From assembly GCF_000296505.1 (NCBI RefSeq), contig NZ_JH815208.1, positions 381,003 through 445,002 on the forward strand: 64,000 nucleotides of DNA, written 5' to 3'. Of the stretch, positions 62,947-64,000 are shown piece after piece; the first letter of the stretch is position 1, and each line of letters begins with the position of its first letter. Under the pieces are notes generated by a model. That model was not told the DNA's origin, ran no database searches, and was given only the letters and a program-made list of their open reading frames with translations. The DNA comes from Schaalia turicensis ACS-279-V-Col4. Its GTDB lineage: Bacteria > Actinomycetota > Actinomycetes > Actinomycetales > Actinomycetaceae. The translations under genes and the position numbers were made by a program.

Positions 62947-63374
62947 ATTATCGTCCCGTCGACATAGACCCACCGGCCACCGCGCTTGGTGAAGGTGGAG
63001 CGTTCGTGCAGGCGGTTGTGGCCTCGTGCGTGGGTGAAGTCGGCGATGAACTCGACGATGCCGTCCTGGTCATTTTCGGTTCCCGTGACGGTGTCGACGA
63101 TGGTGAGCCCGTTCCATGTTATTTGCGGGTCAATGTATGGGGGAGTGGGGCGTGTGCGCGGATGCCACGAGCGGAAAAGATGGTTTTCGTTGCCCAGCAC
63201 GAAGGCGGAGTAGCGCGAACGCATGAGCGCTTCGGCGGTGGGTGCCGGCTCGCCGTCAAGGATCGGGGAGCAACACGCGCGAAATGCGATGGAAGAACCG
63301 CAGGTGCACGGGTCAGTGGGTGCGAGGCCCTGCGCGGATGCTACGCCTTTACGTGGCACGTCAGAAAACGTCAT
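62943..63374 (-). CDS. YchJ-family SEC-C motif protein (UPF0225)
   Basis: The 143-residue protein has the SEC-C zinc motif near residue 22 (DPCTCGSSIAFRACC), then the YchJ core with AEALMRSRYSAFVLGNENHL near residue 48 and VEFIADFTHARGHNRLHERSTFTKRGGRWVYVDG in outline. The ATG at 63374 is used although its ribosome-binding site is weak; the open frame extends to 63476. Function unknown. Confidence 0.88.
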   Translation of the reverse strand: MTFSDVPRKGVASAQGLAPTDPCTCGSSIAFRACCSPILDGEPAPTAEALMRSRYSAFVLGNENHLFRSWHPRTRPTPPYIDPQITWNGLTIVDTVTGTENDQDGIVEFIADFTHARGHNRLHERSTFTKRGGRWVYVDGTIM

Positions 63375-63531
63375 ACGAATCAGCCTACCCGGGCAGATTT
63401 TACGAGGAGCGAACAGGACAGGGGTGTGCCCGTCGCTGTTTTCACCACTATACGAGGGCGACCACACTGGTCTCACCCCACGCCAGCAAGAGGGCGGTAG
63501 CGGAGGCCCTCTGTTGACGGTAAGCGAAGAA

Positions 63532-64000
63532 TCAGTGCGCCAGCATCACGCCGATGAAGCCAGTCAGAGCAACAATGACAGTCGTCGAGGTAGCAAGAAT
63601 GAACGGCTTCGGGCCAACGGACGCAAAATCACGCAGCTTCACGGACGTGCCCAGTGCGAACATCGCCGAGGCGAGTAGCGCCGTCTGAATAATCTTCAGA
63701 ACCGCAAGCCACGACGCGGGCACAATCCCGGTCCACCGCACGAAGACCATGACGATGAATCCGAAGACAAACAGTGGCATCAGAGGCGGAAGTTTGCCAC
63801 CCTCGGAACCCATACCGGGGATCTGAGCTCCCGACGCCATCTTCTGACGCCTCCAGATGCTGATCGTCGCCATAACGGGAGCGAGCATCAGCACGCGAGC
63901 AAGCTTCACAACAACCGCACCAGACAGTGCCTCGCCACCTCCCAACGCACCGCCAATCGCGACAACCTGGGCAACCTCGTGTGTGGCTGCGCCACCCCAC
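63532..64000 (-). CDS. YeiH-family putative sulfate exporter (partial)
   Basis: The frame runs off the right window edge: 156 residues are visible, of about 330-350 in the family. They hold hydrophobic segments and the ending LRDFASVGPKPFILATSTTV before the stop. Towards the N-terminal side the sequence reads WGGAATHEVAQVVAIGGALG, which matches the UPF0324/YeiH pattern (THEVAQVVAAG). Such proteins have ten or so membrane segments and a tentative role in sulfate export or sulfonate metabolism. Confidence 0.85.
   Translation of the reverse strand, partial: WGGAATHEVAQVVAIGGALGGGEALSGAVVVKLARVLMLAPVMATISIWRRQKMASGAQIPGMGSEGGKLPPLMPLFVFGFIVMVFVRWTGIVPASWLAVLKIIQTALLASAMFALGTSVKLRDFASVGPKPFILATSTTVIVALTGFIGVMLAH

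Noticed and set aside
1..64000. CRISPR array, prophage, or toxin-antitoxin/defence island
   Set aside because: No regularly spaced repeat-spacer array, no phage structural or integrase genes, and no recognisable toxin-antitoxin pair; the mobile elements seen are only two broken IS elements.

Overview
The window is the origin region of a high-GC Gram-positive chromosome, most likely a member of the Actinomycetaceae (Schaalia/Actinomyces type). This rests on the order rpmH-dnaA-dnaN-recF-DUF721-gyrB-gyrA, the DUF3566 and DLW-39 small proteins beside tRNA-Ile and tRNA-Ala, the yidC-jag-rsmG-parA-parB block with TGTTTCACGTGAAACA parS sites, frequent GTG starts and actinobacterial sugar ABC cassettes. 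The genus is an inference.

Layout. 0-3.1 kb: a family-1 sugar ABC importer (binding protein, two permeases, the last cut by the window edge). 3.8-6.0 kb: divergent glycerate kinase and mutarotase-like gene. 6.2-10.0 kb: ChvE-type multiple-monosaccharide importer. 10.5-11.5 kb: acetyl-xylan esterase. 11.7-24.3 kb: an accessory block holding gene relics, an orphan AAA/DUF4143 ATPase, a broken IS3, an operon of SorC regulator / ribulokinase-like FGGY kinase / autoinducer-2- or rhamnose-type ABC importer / SIS isomerase, a SorC relic, a broken IS481 and a truncated MFS gene. 24.3-28.5 kb: xylB, xylA and a divergent ROK repressor. 28.5-29.6 kb: a LacI regulator. 30.0-33.3 kb: a large, lower-GC, sortase-anchored coiled-coil surface protein. 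33.6-40.1 kb: a ribose-type operon (binding protein, ATPase, two permeases, RpiB-like isomerase) and ribokinase. 40.5-43.8 kb: aminotransferase, D-Ala-D-Ala-ligase-like enzyme, HAD hydrolase. 43.0-61.4 kb: parS/ParAB, ribosome and membrane biogenesis genes, the replication origin, the replication genes and gyrase. 61.5-64 kb: two tRNAs and housekeeping genes.

How it works together. The left 40 kb looks like a plant-polysaccharide pentose programme: the esterase removes acetyl groups from xylan pieces, the ChvE importer brings in monosaccharides, XylA and XylB convert xylose to xylulose 5-phosphate. The same 18-bp operator (arms TTTTGTT/AACAAAA, 4-bp spacer) lies before xylA/xylR and before chvE, which suggests one ROK repressor controls uptake and catabolism. 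A separate ribose route (importer, ribokinase, RpiB-like isomerase) and an FGGY-kinase/SIS route of unknown substrate feed the pentose phosphate pathway.

The most unusual features are the dense set of small relics of genes that also exist intact here (xylB, the mutarotase-like gene, a SorC regulator), which mark insertion or recombination borders; the uncharacterised SorC/FGGY/SIS/ABC operon with paired palindromic operators; the horizontally acquired-looking surface protein; and a set of inverted GTGTGAATGACA repeats in the origin. I found no CRISPR array, prophage or obvious defence system.
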